51,928 nucleotides of DNA from Citrifermentans bremense R1 (GCF_000426865.1 NZ_AUGE01000027.1:1-51928), one strand, 5' to 3'. Shown: positions 28,835-37,732, counted from the stretch's first letter. Program-made: numbers and translations. Notes: a model not told the origin generated them from the sequence alone.

Positions 28835-29686
28835 TCACCCTTCGACCAGGCTCCTCAAGAGTTTCAGGTTCACCGCGTCCATCTCGTCGGCATCCCCCTT
28901 GGGCGTCTCGATGAACTTCGGCACCAGCTTGAAGTGCGGGTCGTTCAGGATGAAGCGGAACGGCTCCAGCCCGAGCGCCCCCGCGCCTATGTGCTCGTGG
29001 CGGTCTACCTTGCAGCCGAGCCCCTTCTTGGAGTCGTTCAGGTGGAAGGCCATCAGCTTGTCGATTCCCAGGGCGCCGTCGAACTCGTCGAAGGTCCGGC
29101 GATAGCCGTCCCGCTCGGCGATCGGGTACCCCGAGGCGAAGGCGTGGCAGGTGTCGAAGCAGACGCCGAAGCGGGTGGGATAGGAACTACCCTCCATGAT
29201 CGACTTCAGGTGATCGAAGCGGTAGCCGAGGTTCGTCCCCTGGCCGGCGGTGTTTTCCAGCAGCACCTTCCCGGTGAACTCCGGCACCTCGGCGAAGAGC
29301 TGGTCGAACGCCTCGCAGATGCGCCGGATGCCGGTCTCCTCGCCGTCGCCTGTGTGGGAACCGGGATGCATGACGATCTTGTCGATGCCGAGTGCTGCGC
29401 AGCGCTGCATCTCCTCCTTGAAGGCGATGAGGCTTTTGTCCTTCACCTCGCCGGGGGCGGCCGCCAGGTTGATCAGGTAGATGTCGTGGCTGACGACGTG
29501 AGAGAGCCCGGAGGCGGCCAGTTTGTCCCGGAAGAGCTGGGCGTCGGCTGCGGAGACCGCCTTTCCCTTCCACTGGTTCGAGTTCTGGGTGAAGATCTGG
29601 ATCACGCCGCAGCCGGAGCTTACCCCGCGGTCCACGGCGTTATGGATGCCTCCGGCGATGGAGACGTGTGCGCCCAGCAGGTCCAT
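28835..29686 (-). CDS. nfo: Endonuclease IV (AP endonuclease)
   Basis: A 283-residue TIM-barrel enzyme that cuts the backbone 5' to abasic sites using three zinc ions. Diagnostic segments are [27 protein letters not shown] [54 protein letters not shown] with [15 protein letters not shown], and FIETPKGD. These contain the His, Glu and Asp zinc ligands. It acts in base-excision repair. It follows the HIT gene by 57 nt. Confidence 0.95.
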   Translation of the reverse strand: MDLLGAHVSIAGGIHNAVDRGVSSGCGVIQIFTQNSNQWKGKAVSAADAQLFRDKLAASGLSHVVSHDIYLINLAAAPGEVKDKSLIAFKEEMQRCAALGIDKIVMHPGSHTGDGEETGIRRICEAFDQLFAEVPEFTGKVLLENTAGQGTNLGYRFDHLKSIMEGSSYPTRFGVCFDTCHAFASGYPIAERDGYRRTFDEFDGALGIDKLMAFHLNDSKKGLGCKVDRHEHIGAGALGLEPFRFILNDPHFKLVPKFIETPKGDADEMDAVNLKLLRSLVEG

Positions 29687-29743
29687 GGTTTTCCTTTTGG
29701 CTTGTGGCCCCTTCGGTGAAGGGGGAGAGACGTGTTGCGGGCG

Positions 29744-30166
29744 CTAGCCCAGGATGTTCTTCAACTGTGCCTTGATCAGCGCGGCCCGCTCCCGGTACTC
29801 CTCGGGTTTGAGCACCACTTCCTGGTGCGGCTCGCTCCACTGCGGACGGGGCCAAAGCGGGTCCTTGGAGCGGCGCGGCACGATATGCCAGTGCATGTGC
29901 GGCGCCATGTTACCCAGCAGCTCGTAGTTGATCTTGTCCGGGTTGAAGACGCTGTGCAACGCCTGGGCCACGGCGGTTACCTCGGCCATCACCCCGTTTC
30001 TGACCTGCTCGCTCAGGTGGAACAATTCGGTGACGTGGTTCCTGGTATAGACGAAGCAGTATCCGGCAAAGAACTGGTCCCGGTTCAAGGAGACCAGGGT
30101 GTGCTTCAGTTCGACCACCCTCTGGTCCGGATCGTCCTGCCATTTGCTGCAGATTGGGCAGTTCAT
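29744..30166 (-). CDS. HIT family protein
   Basis: A 140-residue histidine-triad nucleotide hydrolase or transferase. The motif HMHWHIVPR (near residue 92) is the His-x-His-x-His active site. An N-terminal CPICSKW pair of cysteines could bind zinc, as in some HIT proteins. The substrate is probably a dinucleotide or nucleotidyl conjugate. The start at 30166 (MNCPIC) follows AAGAGG. The longer frame beyond it only translates repeat DNA (QLSIINCQL) and is rejected. Repeat arrays begin 15 nt upstream. Confidence 0.9.
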   Translation of the reverse strand: MNCPICSKWQDDPDQRVVELKHTLVSLNRDQFFAGYCFVYTRNHVTELFHLSEQVRNGVMAEVTAVAQALHSVFNPDKINYELLGNMAPHMHWHIVPRRSKDPLWPRPQWSEPHQEVVLKPEEYRERAALIKAQLKNILG

Positions 30167-30181
30167 AAAACCTCTTAAAAG

Positions 30182-30258
30182 CAATTGACAATTGATAATT
30201 GACAATTGACAACTAAAGACGAAGGCAATTGTCAATTGGTTTAAGATTGTCAATTGGG
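30182..30258. repeat. Gene-less pair of opposed 7-bp repeat arrays
   Basis: On the plus strand CAATTGA, CAATTGA, TAATTGA, CAATTGA, CAAC (30182-30213) is followed by 12 bases, then CAATTGTCAATTGG (30226-30239) and ATTGTCAATTGGGG (30246-30259). The left array points one way and the right sequences the other, as around the four-helix gene at 11007-11517. Only about a dozen bases separate them, so no gene is carried. It lies between the dapF stop and the HIT ribosome-binding site. Confidence 0.9.
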
Positions 30259-30265
30259 GTTACGT

Positions 30266-31102
30266 TTACACGTCGATTTCTCCGGTGAACACTTCAACCG
30301 CCGGGCCGGTCATGTATATGTTGCCGTCCTCACCCCACTCCATCTCGAGATCGCCGCCGGTCAAGTGGTTCAGGATGCGCTTCTCGGTCAGCCCGTTCAG
30401 GACGCAGGCGGCGGTGACGGCGCTGGAACCGGTGCCGCAGGCAAGGGTTTCGCCGGCGCCGCGTTCCCAGGTGCGCTGGCGCACCTCGGTGCGGGAGACG
30501 ATTTGAACGAATTCCACGTTGGTGCGGCGCGGGAACAGCTCGTGATTCTCGATCAGCGGACCGTACTTCTCGACCTGGAACGTGTCCACGTCATCCACGA
30601 AGATGACGCAGTGGGGGTTCCCCATGGAGGCGCAGGTGATGTTGAAGCTGGAGTGGAGCACGTTGAGCGGCACGTTGACCACCCGCTCCTCCGGTTCCCC
30701 CAGCATGGGGATTTCCTTCCTGGTCAGCCTCGGCGGCCCCATGTTCACCCGCACCTTTTCCACCTTCCCGCCGGCGCCGGTGAAAAGCTGCAGGGTCAGG
30801 ATCCCGGCGCCGGTTTCCGCAGTTATCTCCTTTTTCGACATGATGCCGTGGTCGTAGGCATACTTCGCCACGCAGCGGATGCCGTTGCCGCACATCTCGC
30901 TTTCCGACCCATCCGAGTTGAACATCCGCATCCTTACGTCGGCCACCTCGCTCGGCATGATCAGGATCAGCCCGTCCGATCCGATGCCGAAGTTGCGGTT
31001 GGAGACCTTTATCGCCACCGCGGCAGGGTCGTGCACCGCCTCTTCGAAACAGTTGACATACACGTAGTCGTTGCCTGCACCCTGCATCTTTGTGAATTTC
31101 AT
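30266..31102 (-). CDS. dapF: Diaminopimelate epimerase
   Basis: A 278-residue cofactor-free racemase that converts LL- to meso-diaminopimelate for lysine and peptidoglycan synthesis. MKFTKMQGAGNDYVYV opens the protein, the first catalytic Cys lies in NSDGSESEMCGNGIRC (near residue 75), and the second in ETLACGTGSSAV (near 220). The start at 31102 aligns with the family; the longer frame adds 15 residues without support. It is the first gene of the operon with HIT, nfo, macro and dtd, though the repeat arrays sit directly after its stop. Confidence 0.95.
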   Translation of the reverse strand: MKFTKMQGAGNDYVYVNCFEEAVHDPAAVAIKVSNRNFGIGSDGLILIMPSEVADVRMRMFNSDGSESEMCGNGIRCVAKYAYDHGIMSKKEITAETGAGILTLQLFTGAGGKVEKVRVNMGPPRLTRKEIPMLGEPEERVVNVPLNVLHSSFNITCASMGNPHCVIFVDDVDTFQVEKYGPLIENHELFPRRTNVEFVQIVSRTEVRQRTWERGAGETLACGTGSSAVTAACVLNGLTEKRILNHLTGGDLEMEWGEDGNIYMTGPAVEVFTGEIDV

Positions 31103-31239
31103 AAGGATAGACCCCCCGCCCGGAAAAATATCATTCTCTAATAGCAAAATCGGCTGGGTCCAACAAGAAAAAACCGGAGTAGCTTGACCGTTGGGGCACC
31201 TTTTAAGTAAGATCGGTGAAAAATTAACTCGGAGGCTTC

Positions 31240-31449
31240 ATGGAGCTGAAAAACAGGATATGGATGAACGGCAATCTCGAATGGTACGCCTACATAGGCG
31301 ACGCCGAGGTCTTCCTGGGGAGCCGCGAGGTCCCCATCCCGATGGAGGAAGGGGACAAATGGACTAACGCCTATGGCGACGTTTTCGAGATCATCGACTC
31401 GGCTATCGTCCACGTGGGAAGGGTCGAGCCCCCACAGAGATACTGGTAG
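31240..31449 (+). CDS. Small hypothetical protein, 69 residues
   Basis: A 69-residue soluble protein beginning MELKNRIWMNGNLEWYAYIG, with many aromatic residues and a beta-strand-like pattern. The ribosome-binding site CGGAGG is 6 nt upstream, and the start has no plausible rival. There is no signal peptide or membrane helix. It stands alone between divergent dapF and the Rrf2 gene. No family recognised. Confidence 0.7.
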   Translation: MELKNRIWMNGNLEWYAYIGDAEVFLGSREVPIPMEEGDKWTNAYGDVFEIIDSAIVHVGRVEPPQRYW

Positions 31450-31501
31450 TTATGCCCCTTTGCGCCGGTCGGCAATGTCAGGTCTGTCCCGGTTTAAATT
31501 G

Positions 31502-31530
31502 TTGACATGGCAAATGTGGTATTGTATCTT
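31502..31530 (+). promoter_or_regulatory. Sigma-70 promoter of the Rrf2 gene
   Basis: A perfect TTGACA (31502-31507), a 17-base spacer and TATCTT (31525-31530) lie 33 bases before the Rrf2 start. Rrf2 regulators often repress their own promoters, so this region may be its operator. Confidence 0.65.
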
Positions 31531-31562
31531 CTCTTATCCACAAATCCAGGGGAGATACTACC

Positions 31563-32021
31563 ATGAGATTATCGACCAAGAGCCGTTACGGGCTGCGAGC
31601 TCTTTTTGACATCGCCTATAACGCCGGGAGCCAGCCGGCGCAGATCCAGGATATATCCCGCCGGCAGGACATCTCGCCGCGCTACCTGGAGCAAATTTTT
31701 CAGGGACTGAAGAAACACGGGATTTTGAAGAGCAAGCGCGGACCGCAAGGGGGGTACTGCCTCGCCAAGAGCCCTGAGGAAATCACGGTGCGCGCCGTCA
31801 TCGAGGCGACCGAAGGGGATACCCTCATCGTCGACTGTGCCGGCCGGAAAAAAGGGGAGTGCAACTTCGACGGCAGCTGCGTCACCCAGACCGTGTGGGA
31901 AGAGTCCAACAACAGGTTGAACGAGTTCTTCGAGTCGGTCACGCTGAAGACCTTGTGCGACCGCGGCGAGACGCTCGGCATCAAGCGGGAGCAGGACCAC
32001 CGCTTCATGTACTTCATCTAG
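31563..32021 (+). CDS. Rrf2/IscR family transcriptional regulator
   Basis: A 152-residue Rrf2-type repressor. The winged helix spans the first 80 residues (MRLSTKSRYGLRALFDIAYN, then ISPRYLEQIFQGLKKHGIL and KRGPQGGYCLAK). Three cysteines (in VDCAGRKKGECNFDGSC, about residues 92-107) match the iron-sulphur ligand region of IscR/CymR relatives and could sense iron-sulphur status or redox state. Similar regulators control cysteine or iron-sulphur genes. It is followed by larE after about 75 nt. Confidence 0.92.
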   Translation: MRLSTKSRYGLRALFDIAYNAGSQPAQIQDISRRQDISPRYLEQIFQGLKKHGILKSKRGPQGGYCLAKSPEEITVRAVIEATEGDTLIVDCAGRKKGECNFDGSCVTQTVWEESNNRLNEFFESVTLKTLCDRGETLGIKREQDHRFMYFI

Positions 32022-32095
32022 GGGCTGGGCGGAAAGGGGAACTGTCGGCAAAAGAGATGCTGCCGCGGCGCCGCCGGCCCTGCCCGCAAAGAACT

Positions 32096-32902
32096 ATGCA
32101 AACTGCCCAGGACAAGTACTTGAAGCTGCAGGAAATTTTGCGCGAAATGGGGTCGCTCTTGGTCGCCTTCTCGGGCGGCGTCGACTCTACCTTCCTTCTC
32201 AAGGCCGCCTTCGACACCTTAGGTGGCGAACGGGTGCTGGCGGTTACCGCCACCTCCCCGACCTATCCCGAATCGGAACTCGCCGAGGCGAAGCTGCTGG
32301 CAACCCGGATCGGGGCCCGCCAGGAGCTCGTAGTATCCAACGAACTGGAGATCCCCGGCTTCAGCCACAACCCCAAGGACCGCTGCTACCACTGCAAAAG
32401 CGAGTTGTTCCGGATCTGTACGGAGAAGGCGCGCGAAAAGGGGTTTGCCTTCGTCGCCGACGGGAGCAACACCGACGATCTGGGTGACTACCGCCCCGGC
32501 CGCACCGCTGCCTGTGAACTGAAGGTGAGTTCGCCGCTTCTGGAGGCCGGCCTCTCCAAGGGAGAAATCCGCGAGTTGAGCCGCGCGCTCGGGCTCCCCA
32601 CCTGGGACAAGCAGGCCTATGCCTGCCTGGCCAGCCGTTTCCCCTATGGCACCGAGATAACCGAGCAGAGGCTGAACCAGGTGGAGCGCTGCGAGGAGTT
32701 CTTGAAGGGGGAGGGGTTCACCGTGTACCGGGTGAGGTTTCACTTGGAGAGTGCGCGTATCGAATTGAGCGAGGCTGAACTGCCGCGCATGCTGGAGCCC
32801 TCCCTGAGGGGGAGGACCCTGGAGTTTTTCCGCACCGCCGGATTCACTTACGTGTCGCTGGACCTGCAGGGGTATCGTACCGGGAGCATGAACGAGGGGT
32901 AG
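32096..32902 (+). CDS. larE: LarE-like ATP-dependent sacrificial sulfur transferase
   Basis: A 268-residue PP-loop ATPase of the LarE family, which adenylates and thiolates the nicotinate-derived precursor of the nickel-pincer cofactor of lactate racemase. The PP loop is LVAFSGGVDSTFLLK near residue 20. DRCYHCKSELF and YACLASRFPYGT carry conserved cysteines; the family transfers sulphur from Cys or from an iron-sulphur cluster, and the sequence does not settle which. No larA, larB or larC is nearby. The start is uncertain: 32096 fits the family, while ATG 32057 is in frame too. Both have weak ribosome-binding sites. Confidence 0.88.
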   Translation: MQTAQDKYLKLQEILREMGSLLVAFSGGVDSTFLLKAAFDTLGGERVLAVTATSPTYPESELAEAKLLATRIGARQELVVSNELEIPGFSHNPKDRCYHCKSELFRICTEKAREKGFAFVADGSNTDDLGDYRPGRTAACELKVSSPLLEAGLSKGEIRELSRALGLPTWDKQAYACLASRFPYGTEITEQRLNQVERCEEFLKGEGFTVYRVRFHLESARIELSEAELPRMLEPSLRGRTLEFFRTAGFTYVSLDLQGYRTGSMNEG

Positions 32903-32915
32903 GGCGCCCGGCGCC

Positions 32916-33350
32916 CTATTTCACTTCGACTGTGGCCTGCATGACGCCGGTTTTGGGTATGACTATGGTGAGGACGCCGTAGTCGCAGCTGGCGCTGACG
33001 GCATCGGTGTTCAGATCCGCGGGAAGCGCGAAGCTCCTCTGAAAGGGGCCGAAGTAGCGCTCGATCCTGTGGAAATTCTCCTTCCTGATCTCCTCGGAGT
33101 GCCTGCGCTCCCCCTTCACGGTGAGGGTCTGTTCCTCGACCTTGATCTCGATGTCCTTTTGCTCCATGTCCGGAACTTCGACCTTGATGGTGACCGCCGA
33201 GGCGTCTTCATAGACGTCGGCCGGGGGATGCCAGACACCCTCCCTGATCTCTTCGCCGACCTCCCTGGTCCACGCCATGTCCAAGAGCCGGTTCATCTTG
33301 TCCTGCATGCTTCTAAGCTCGCTCAACGGGTTGTACCTGACGATCGCCAT
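32916..33350 (-). CDS. Hsp20 family small heat-shock protein
   Basis: A 144-residue alpha-crystallin-type chaperone that holds unfolding proteins. The N-terminus MAIVRYNPLSELRSMQDKMN, WHPPADVYEDASAVTIKVEV and VEEQTLTVKGERR are standard, and YFGPFQRSFALPADLNTDAV and GVLTIVIPKTG close the domain. The start at 33350 follows GGAGGAACGCG. The larE gene converges on it; the 13-base gap between stops holds a GGGCG/CGCCC hairpin. Confidence 0.92.
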   Translation of the reverse strand: MAIVRYNPLSELRSMQDKMNRLLDMAWTREVGEEIREGVWHPPADVYEDASAVTIKVEVPDMEQKDIEIKVEEQTLTVKGERRHSEEIRKENFHRIERYFGPFQRSFALPADLNTDAVSASCDYGVLTIVIPKTGVMQATVEVK

Positions 33351-33457
33351 CGCGTTCCTCCGTCCGGCGCCTGGGCGCCCCAAAATGTAGATATCAAATT
33401 AAGAGGAGGGGGCCGTCTCCTCAAGCCCCCTCCCCGTTGTTCCTATTCCGCTCTCTC

Positions 33458-33631
33458 TCAGACTCTCTTACCTTTGGGAACTGTGTGTTTCAATTTCTTG
33501 GAGCCGTCATAGAGGTGTTGCTTTGTCAGTTCTCGTTGTGCTTTGAGGTCTTTTCTGTCGTAATCCACTGCCAGGTTGATTTCCATCTCCTGTGCCAATT
33601 CGTCGATGGTTCTCTCTTCGTTTCGTGCCAT
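33458..33631 (-). CDS. 57-residue charged protein of unknown function
   Basis: A short gene, ATG at 33631 and TGA at 33458, with a strong AGGGGAG site upstream. The product opens MARNEERTIDELAQEMEIN and closes KHTVPKGKRV. It is very rich in Lys, Arg, Glu and Asp, with no membrane or signal segment, and likely helical. No family recognised. It lies upstream of hsp20 on the same strand, 107 bases away, and could share its regulation. The coding potential is inferred from the ribosome-binding site and clean frame. Confidence 0.6.
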   Translation of the reverse strand: MARNEERTIDELAQEMEINLAVDYDRKDLKAQRELTKQHLYDGSKKLKHTVPKGKRV

Positions 33632-33816
33632 GCTGGCTCCCCTTGATCCTGGTTGTGTTGGCGTCGATTACCAAATGTCTTGAACCTGCTGCACCCCCTT
33701 TTTAGTTTTCCAAATCATAGCAGTTTGACACTTTTTTGCAATAGAACATTTCGCCTTGAACCACAAGGGGTTATCGGATAATATGGGCGGGAATTTGCCC
33801 CCAAAGAGGAGTGATT

Positions 33817-33990
33817 ATGCTGCAGTACAAGGTGGTCGAACTGAATCACGTTTCCGATGAAACTATCGAAGAAGCGTTGAACGAATGGACCCACAAGGGA
33901 TGGAAATTCGACGCCCTGCAGTTCGCCATGCGCGACGCAAGCCGCCGCCCCGCCATGGCCTTTGTAGTATTCACACGCGAGGAGCCCTAG
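33817..33990 (+). CDS. 57-residue protein, possibly DUF4177-like
   Basis: A short gene, ATG at 33817 and TAG at 33988-33990, with AGAGGAG upstream. The product starts MLQYKVVEL, then has ALNEWTHKGWKFDALQFAM and AFVVFTREEP. The YKVVE opening and the LNxWxxKGWxF core resemble DUF4177, small alpha/beta proteins of unknown role. Its stop overlaps the GTG start of polA by one base (TAGTG), so polA translation may be coupled to it. Confidence 0.72.
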   Translation: MLQYKVVELNHVSDETIEEALNEWTHKGWKFDALQFAMRDASRRPAMAFVVFTREEP

Positions 33991-36668
33991 TGACGACTGA
34001 AACAGAGACGCTGTACCTTCTGGACGGCTCTTCCTATATATACCGCGCCTATTTCGCCATCAGGCACCTCTCCTCCCCCAACGGTTTTCCCACCAACGCG
34101 CTCTACGGCTTCACCCAGATGCTCCTCAAGGTGATGAAGGACCGGGCTCCGGCCCACGTCGCCGTCATCTTCGACGCCGGCAAGATCACCTTCAGAAACG
34201 AGCTCTTCCCCGCCTACAAGGCGACCAGGAGCGCCATGCCGGAGGATCTCGCCCAGCAGATCGAGCCGATCAAGCAGATGGTGCGCGCCTTCAACATTCC
34301 GGCGCTGGAGCTGCCGGGGTTCGAGGCGGACGACATCATCGGGACCATCGCCAGGAAGTGCGAGGCCCAGGGGATGGCCTGCGTCGTCGTGACCGGCGAC
34401 AAGGACCTGATGCAGATCGTCTCCGACCGGGTCACCCTGCTCGACACCATGAAGGAGAAGAGCTTCGGCATCGCGGACGTGTACGAGAAGTTCGGGGTGG
34501 CGCCGGAGCGTGTGGTGGACGTGCTGGCGCTTTGGGGGGACGCTTCCGACAACATCCCCGGCGTCCCCGGCATCGGCGAGGTGACGGCCAAGAAGCTCCT
34601 GCAGGAATTCGGCTCTCTGGACGAGCTTCTGGCCCGCGCCGGCGAGGTGAAGGGGAAAAACGGCGAGAGGCTCGTGGAGTTCGCCGACCAGGCGCGCCTT
34701 TGCCGCACCCTTGCCACCATCGACTGCAACGTCCCCATCGAGTACAGCATCGACGATTTCGCCGTGACCCCGCCGGACAACCGCCGCCTCGCGGCCCTGT
34801 TCCGGGAGTACGGCTTCGCGACCCTGTTGAAGGACCTGACCAGCTCTCCCACCCTCTCCTGCGACCGTTACTCGCTGGTCCTTACCGAGGAGGAACTGCG
34901 CCGTGTGGCAGCCGAACTGGAAGCGGCCCCCGCCTTCGCCATCGACCTGGAGACCACGAGCCTCAACCCAAGGGAGGCGCGCGTCGTGGGATACGCCGTC
35001 AGCTGCCGTCCGCACGAGGCCTGGTACATCCCGGTCGGGCACCGCTATCTCGGGGCGCCGGAGCAGCTTCCCGAGGCCCTGGTGCTGGAGGTGCTCGGAC
35101 CGCTTCTGAAGGACCCGGCGCGCCGCAAGATCGGCCAGAACCTGAAGTACGACTACCAGGTGCTCCGGATATCGGGGGGCGAAATTGAGGGGATCTGGTG
35201 CGACACCATGCTGGCCGCCTATCTCGTCAACCCGGCACGCAACAGCCAGGGACTCGATGCCCTGGCCTTGGAGTACCTGGACCACCGCATGATCTCCTAC
35301 GCGGAGGTGGCGGGTAGCGGCAAATGCGAGCTGAACTTTTCCGAGGTGGATCTGGACCGCGCCGGCCCCTACTCCTGCGAGGACGCCGACGCCACTTACC
35401 TCTTGCACGAGATCCTGCTCCCCAAGGTGCGGGAGCAGGGGATGGAAGAGCTCCTCTTCGACCTGGAGATGCCGCTGATGCGGATTCTGGCCGACATGGA
35501 GCTCCACGGGGTGAAGCTGGACGTTGACCTCATGAAGGAGCTTTCCACCGGCTTCGGCAAGCAGCTGATCGAGCTGGAGGCGCAGATCCACGAGCACTGC
35601 GGCGGCCCCTTCAACATCAACTCCCCGAAACAGCTGGGGGAGATGCTCTTCGAGCGCATGGGGCTTGCCGTCGGGAAGAAAACCAAGGGGAAGACCGGCT
35701 GGTCCACCAACGTGGAGGAGCTGGAGCGGCTGGCCGAGGAGCACGAGGTGGCGCGGCTCCTTTTGCAGTACCGAAGCATCTCGAAGCTGAAGTCGACCTA
35801 CACCGACGCGCTCCCCAAACTGGTCGATCCTGCCACCGGCCGGGTGCACACCTCCTATAACCAGGCGGTGACCAGCACCGGCAGGCTCTCCTCCAGCGAC
35901 CCCAACCTCCAGAACATACCGATCCGGGGCGAAGAGGGGCGCGGCATCAGGCGCGCCTTCATCGCGGAGCCGGGGAGCCTCATGCTTTCCGCCGACTACT
36001 CCCAGATCGAGCTCAGGGTGCTGGCGCACCTCTCCGGCGACCGTGTCCTCTGCGAGGCCTTCGCCGCCGGCGAGGACATCCATCGCCGCACCGCGAGCGA
36101 GGTGTTCGGCATGTTCCCGGAGCTGGTGACCTCCGAGATGAGGCGCCAGGCCAAGGTGATCAACTTCGGCGTGATCTACGGCCAGGGGGCCTTCAGCCTC
36201 GCCAAGGAGCTGGGGGTGACCCCTAAGCAGGCAAAGGCTTTCATCGACAGCTACTTCGAGCGCCACAGCGGCGCGCGGAGCTTTCTGGACAGCTGCATCA
36301 GGGAGGCGGAGGTCTGCGGCTTCGTCACCACCATCATGGGGAGACGGCTCTGCATCCCCGAGATAGCCAGCAAAAACGGCAACGTGCGCGCCTTCGCCCA
36401 GAGAAATGCGGTCAACTACCCGATCCAGGGATCGGCCGCCGACATCATCAAGGCAGCCATGCTGAGGGTGATCCGCCGCATGCAGCAGGAGCGGGTGGCG
36501 AGCCGGCTCATCATGCAGGTCCACGACGAACTGGTCTTCGAGGTTCCGGAAGCGGAGCGCGATCTCATGGAGGAGCTGGTGCGGACCGAGATGGAGGGAG
36601 CCCTGCCACTGTCGGTGCCGCTCAAGGTGGACCTCAATTTCGGGCTTAATTGGAGCGAGGCGCACTAG
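33990..36668 (+). CDS. polA: DNA polymerase I
   Basis: An 892-residue family A polymerase, full length, GTG start at 33990 directly after the preceding small gene. The 5' nuclease domain covers about residues 1-300 (LDGSSYIYRAYFA, FEADDIIGT, VTGDKDLMQ, SDNIPGVPGIGE). The 3'-5' exonuclease domain follows with AIDLETTSLNP, GQNLKYDYQVL and CEDADATYL, so the proofreading acids are kept. The polymerase domain has SADYSQIELRVLAHLS, RRQAKVINFGVIYG and MQVHDELVFEVPE. It fills gaps and removes primers in repair and replication. Confidence 0.97.
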   Translation: MTTETETLYLLDGSSYIYRAYFAIRHLSSPNGFPTNALYGFTQMLLKVMKDRAPAHVAVIFDAGKITFRNELFPAYKATRSAMPEDLAQQIEPIKQMVRAFNIPALELPGFEADDIIGTIARKCEAQGMACVVVTGDKDLMQIVSDRVTLLDTMKEKSFGIADVYEKFGVAPERVVDVLALWGDASDNIPGVPGIGEVTAKKLLQEFGSLDELLARAGEVKGKNGERLVEFADQARLCRTLATIDCNVPIEYSIDDFAVTPPDNRRLAALFREYGFATLLKDLTSSPTLSCDRYSLVLTEEELRRVAAELEAAPAFAIDLETTSLNPREARVVGYAVSCRPHEAWYIPVGHRYLGAPEQLPEALVLEVLGPLLKDPARRKIGQNLKYDYQVLRISGGEIEGIWCDTMLAAYLVNPARNSQGLDALALEYLDHRMISYAEVAGSGKCELNFSEVDLDRAGPYSCEDADATYLLHEILLPKVREQGMEELLFDLEMPLMRILADMELHGVKLDVDLMKELSTGFGKQLIELEAQIHEHCGGPFNINSPKQLGEMLFERMGLAVGKKTKGKTGWSTNVEELERLAEEHEVARLLLQYRSISKLKSTYTDALPKLVDPATGRVHTSYNQAVTSTGRLSSSDPNLQNIPIRGEEGRGIRRAFIAEPGSLMLSADYSQIELRVLAHLSGDRVLCEAFAAGEDIHRRTASEVFGMFPELVTSEMRRQAKVINFGVIYGQGAFSLAKELGVTPKQAKAFIDSYFERHSGARSFLDSCIREAEVCGFVTTIMGRRLCIPEIASKNGNVRAFAQRNAVNYPIQGSAADIIKAAMLRVIRRMQQERVASRLIMQVHDELVFEVPEAERDLMEELVRTEMEGALPLSVPLKVDLNFGLNWSEAH

Positions 36669-36742
36669 ATAAGGGAGCGGAGTGGCCAGCGATTAGGCTG
36701 GGCAGGTTCCCGATAACCTAAGGCGTTTCCGGAGAGGCGATC

Positions 36743-37732
36743 ATGACCGAGCAGTTGGAGCAGTACCAAGCGCATTTCCAGGAAGGTGGGCGGGTCAGGA
36801 TAGGGGTGCCGCTAAAAGGGGGGGGTGCCTTCTCTGAATGGGGGATAGTGGCCTCGCTGGACGACGACCTCCTGCAGCTCTACCTCTCCAGGGACTCGCT
36901 TCCCGAGCAGGCGCGCCTGGAGCTGGGGCGGACCCTGGATCTGGCGCTCGACGGAAAGCAGGGACCCCTTGCCTGCCGCGGCGTGCTGGTCGCCGACCAT
37001 GCAGCGGAGCACCGGCTGGTGCTGCGGCTGGTGGAGGACGTGGTCCCGTATGAGCCGAGGGAATACTTCCGTCAGGACGTCTACCTTCCCCTTATCTACC
37101 GGCGCACCTTGAGCCAGGTTGCCGAGGAGGTCCGGCTGCGCTGGGAGCACTCGCGCCGGGAGATCGAGCTGGCCGCGCAGGACCCGGATCCGGACGAGCC
37201 CGAGGAAGTGGCGGACGCAAGGGAGGAGATCAGGGCGAGGTTGGAAAAGCGCAAGACGGCGCCCCCTTTGGCCGCCAACCTAAGCGGCGGGGGGGTGAGG
37301 CTCAACATCGCCGAGCGCTTTGCCGAGGGGGAGTTGGTGGAGTTGAGCATCTACCTGCCGCAGCACTCCAGAATGATAGAGATGATTGGGGAGGTGGTCC
37401 AGGTGACGGCGCTTCCGGACCGGGTCCGTTTCAGCACGGCGCTCAGGTACCGCTTCATCGACGAGGCCGATCGGGACCGGCTGATCGGCTACATCTCCAC
37501 CGAGCAGTTGCACCAGATGTCGCAGCATGGACCGCGGGTGCTGCTCCCCCCGCCGGAGGGGCCTTCAGTTTGGCGCCGCCGCCTGCAGGTGGCCTTCGTG
37601 CTGGCACTTCTGGCTGGATTCCTCGGCTGCCAGGCGCGGGCCATCCTGGTGGCGAAACAGCGGGGCGAGAAGTGGGAGGTGCAGCGGGTCTTCGACGAGG
37701 GGTTCATGGAATTCCTTAGGCGGCAGAGGTGA
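36743..37732 (+). CDS. PilZ-domain protein with C-terminal membrane helix
   Basis: A 329-residue protein. An N-terminal YcgR-like beta domain (about 1-110) leads to REYFRQD, a PilZ-type RxxxR. A charged helical insert (about 130-170) follows, then ANLSGGGVRLNI, a variant of the D/NxSxxG motif. A C-terminal transmembrane helix (about 280-300) anchors it. It probably binds cyclic di-GMP and relays it at the membrane; the motif variant makes binding likely but not certain. Its end overlaps the convergent HDOD gene by 17 nt. Confidence 0.82.
   Translation: MTEQLEQYQAHFQEGGRVRIGVPLKGGGAFSEWGIVASLDDDLLQLYLSRDSLPEQARLELGRTLDLALDGKQGPLACRGVLVADHAAEHRLVLRLVEDVVPYEPREYFRQDVYLPLIYRRTLSQVAEEVRLRWEHSRREIELAAQDPDPDEPEEVADAREEIRARLEKRKTAPPLAANLSGGGVRLNIAERFAEGELVELSIYLPQHSRMIEMIGEVVQVTALPDRVRFSTALRYRFIDEADRDRLIGYISTEQLHQMSQHGPRVLLPPPEGPSVWRRRLQVAFVLALLAGFLGCQARAILVAKQRGEKWEVQRVFDEGFMEFLRRQR

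Noticed and set aside
30167-30253. N-terminal extension of the HIT protein (QLSIINCQL region)
   Set aside because: This is a read-through of the repeat array; the ATG at 30166 has its own ribosome-binding site and fits the family.
32903-32917. Terminator between larE and hsp20
   Set aside because: GGGCG/CGCCC can pair, but no T run follows on either strand, so I did not list it.
33987-36665. 892-residue minus-strand frame opposite polA
   Set aside because: All PolA motifs are on the plus strand; the antisense frame reflects codon bias in GC-rich DNA.
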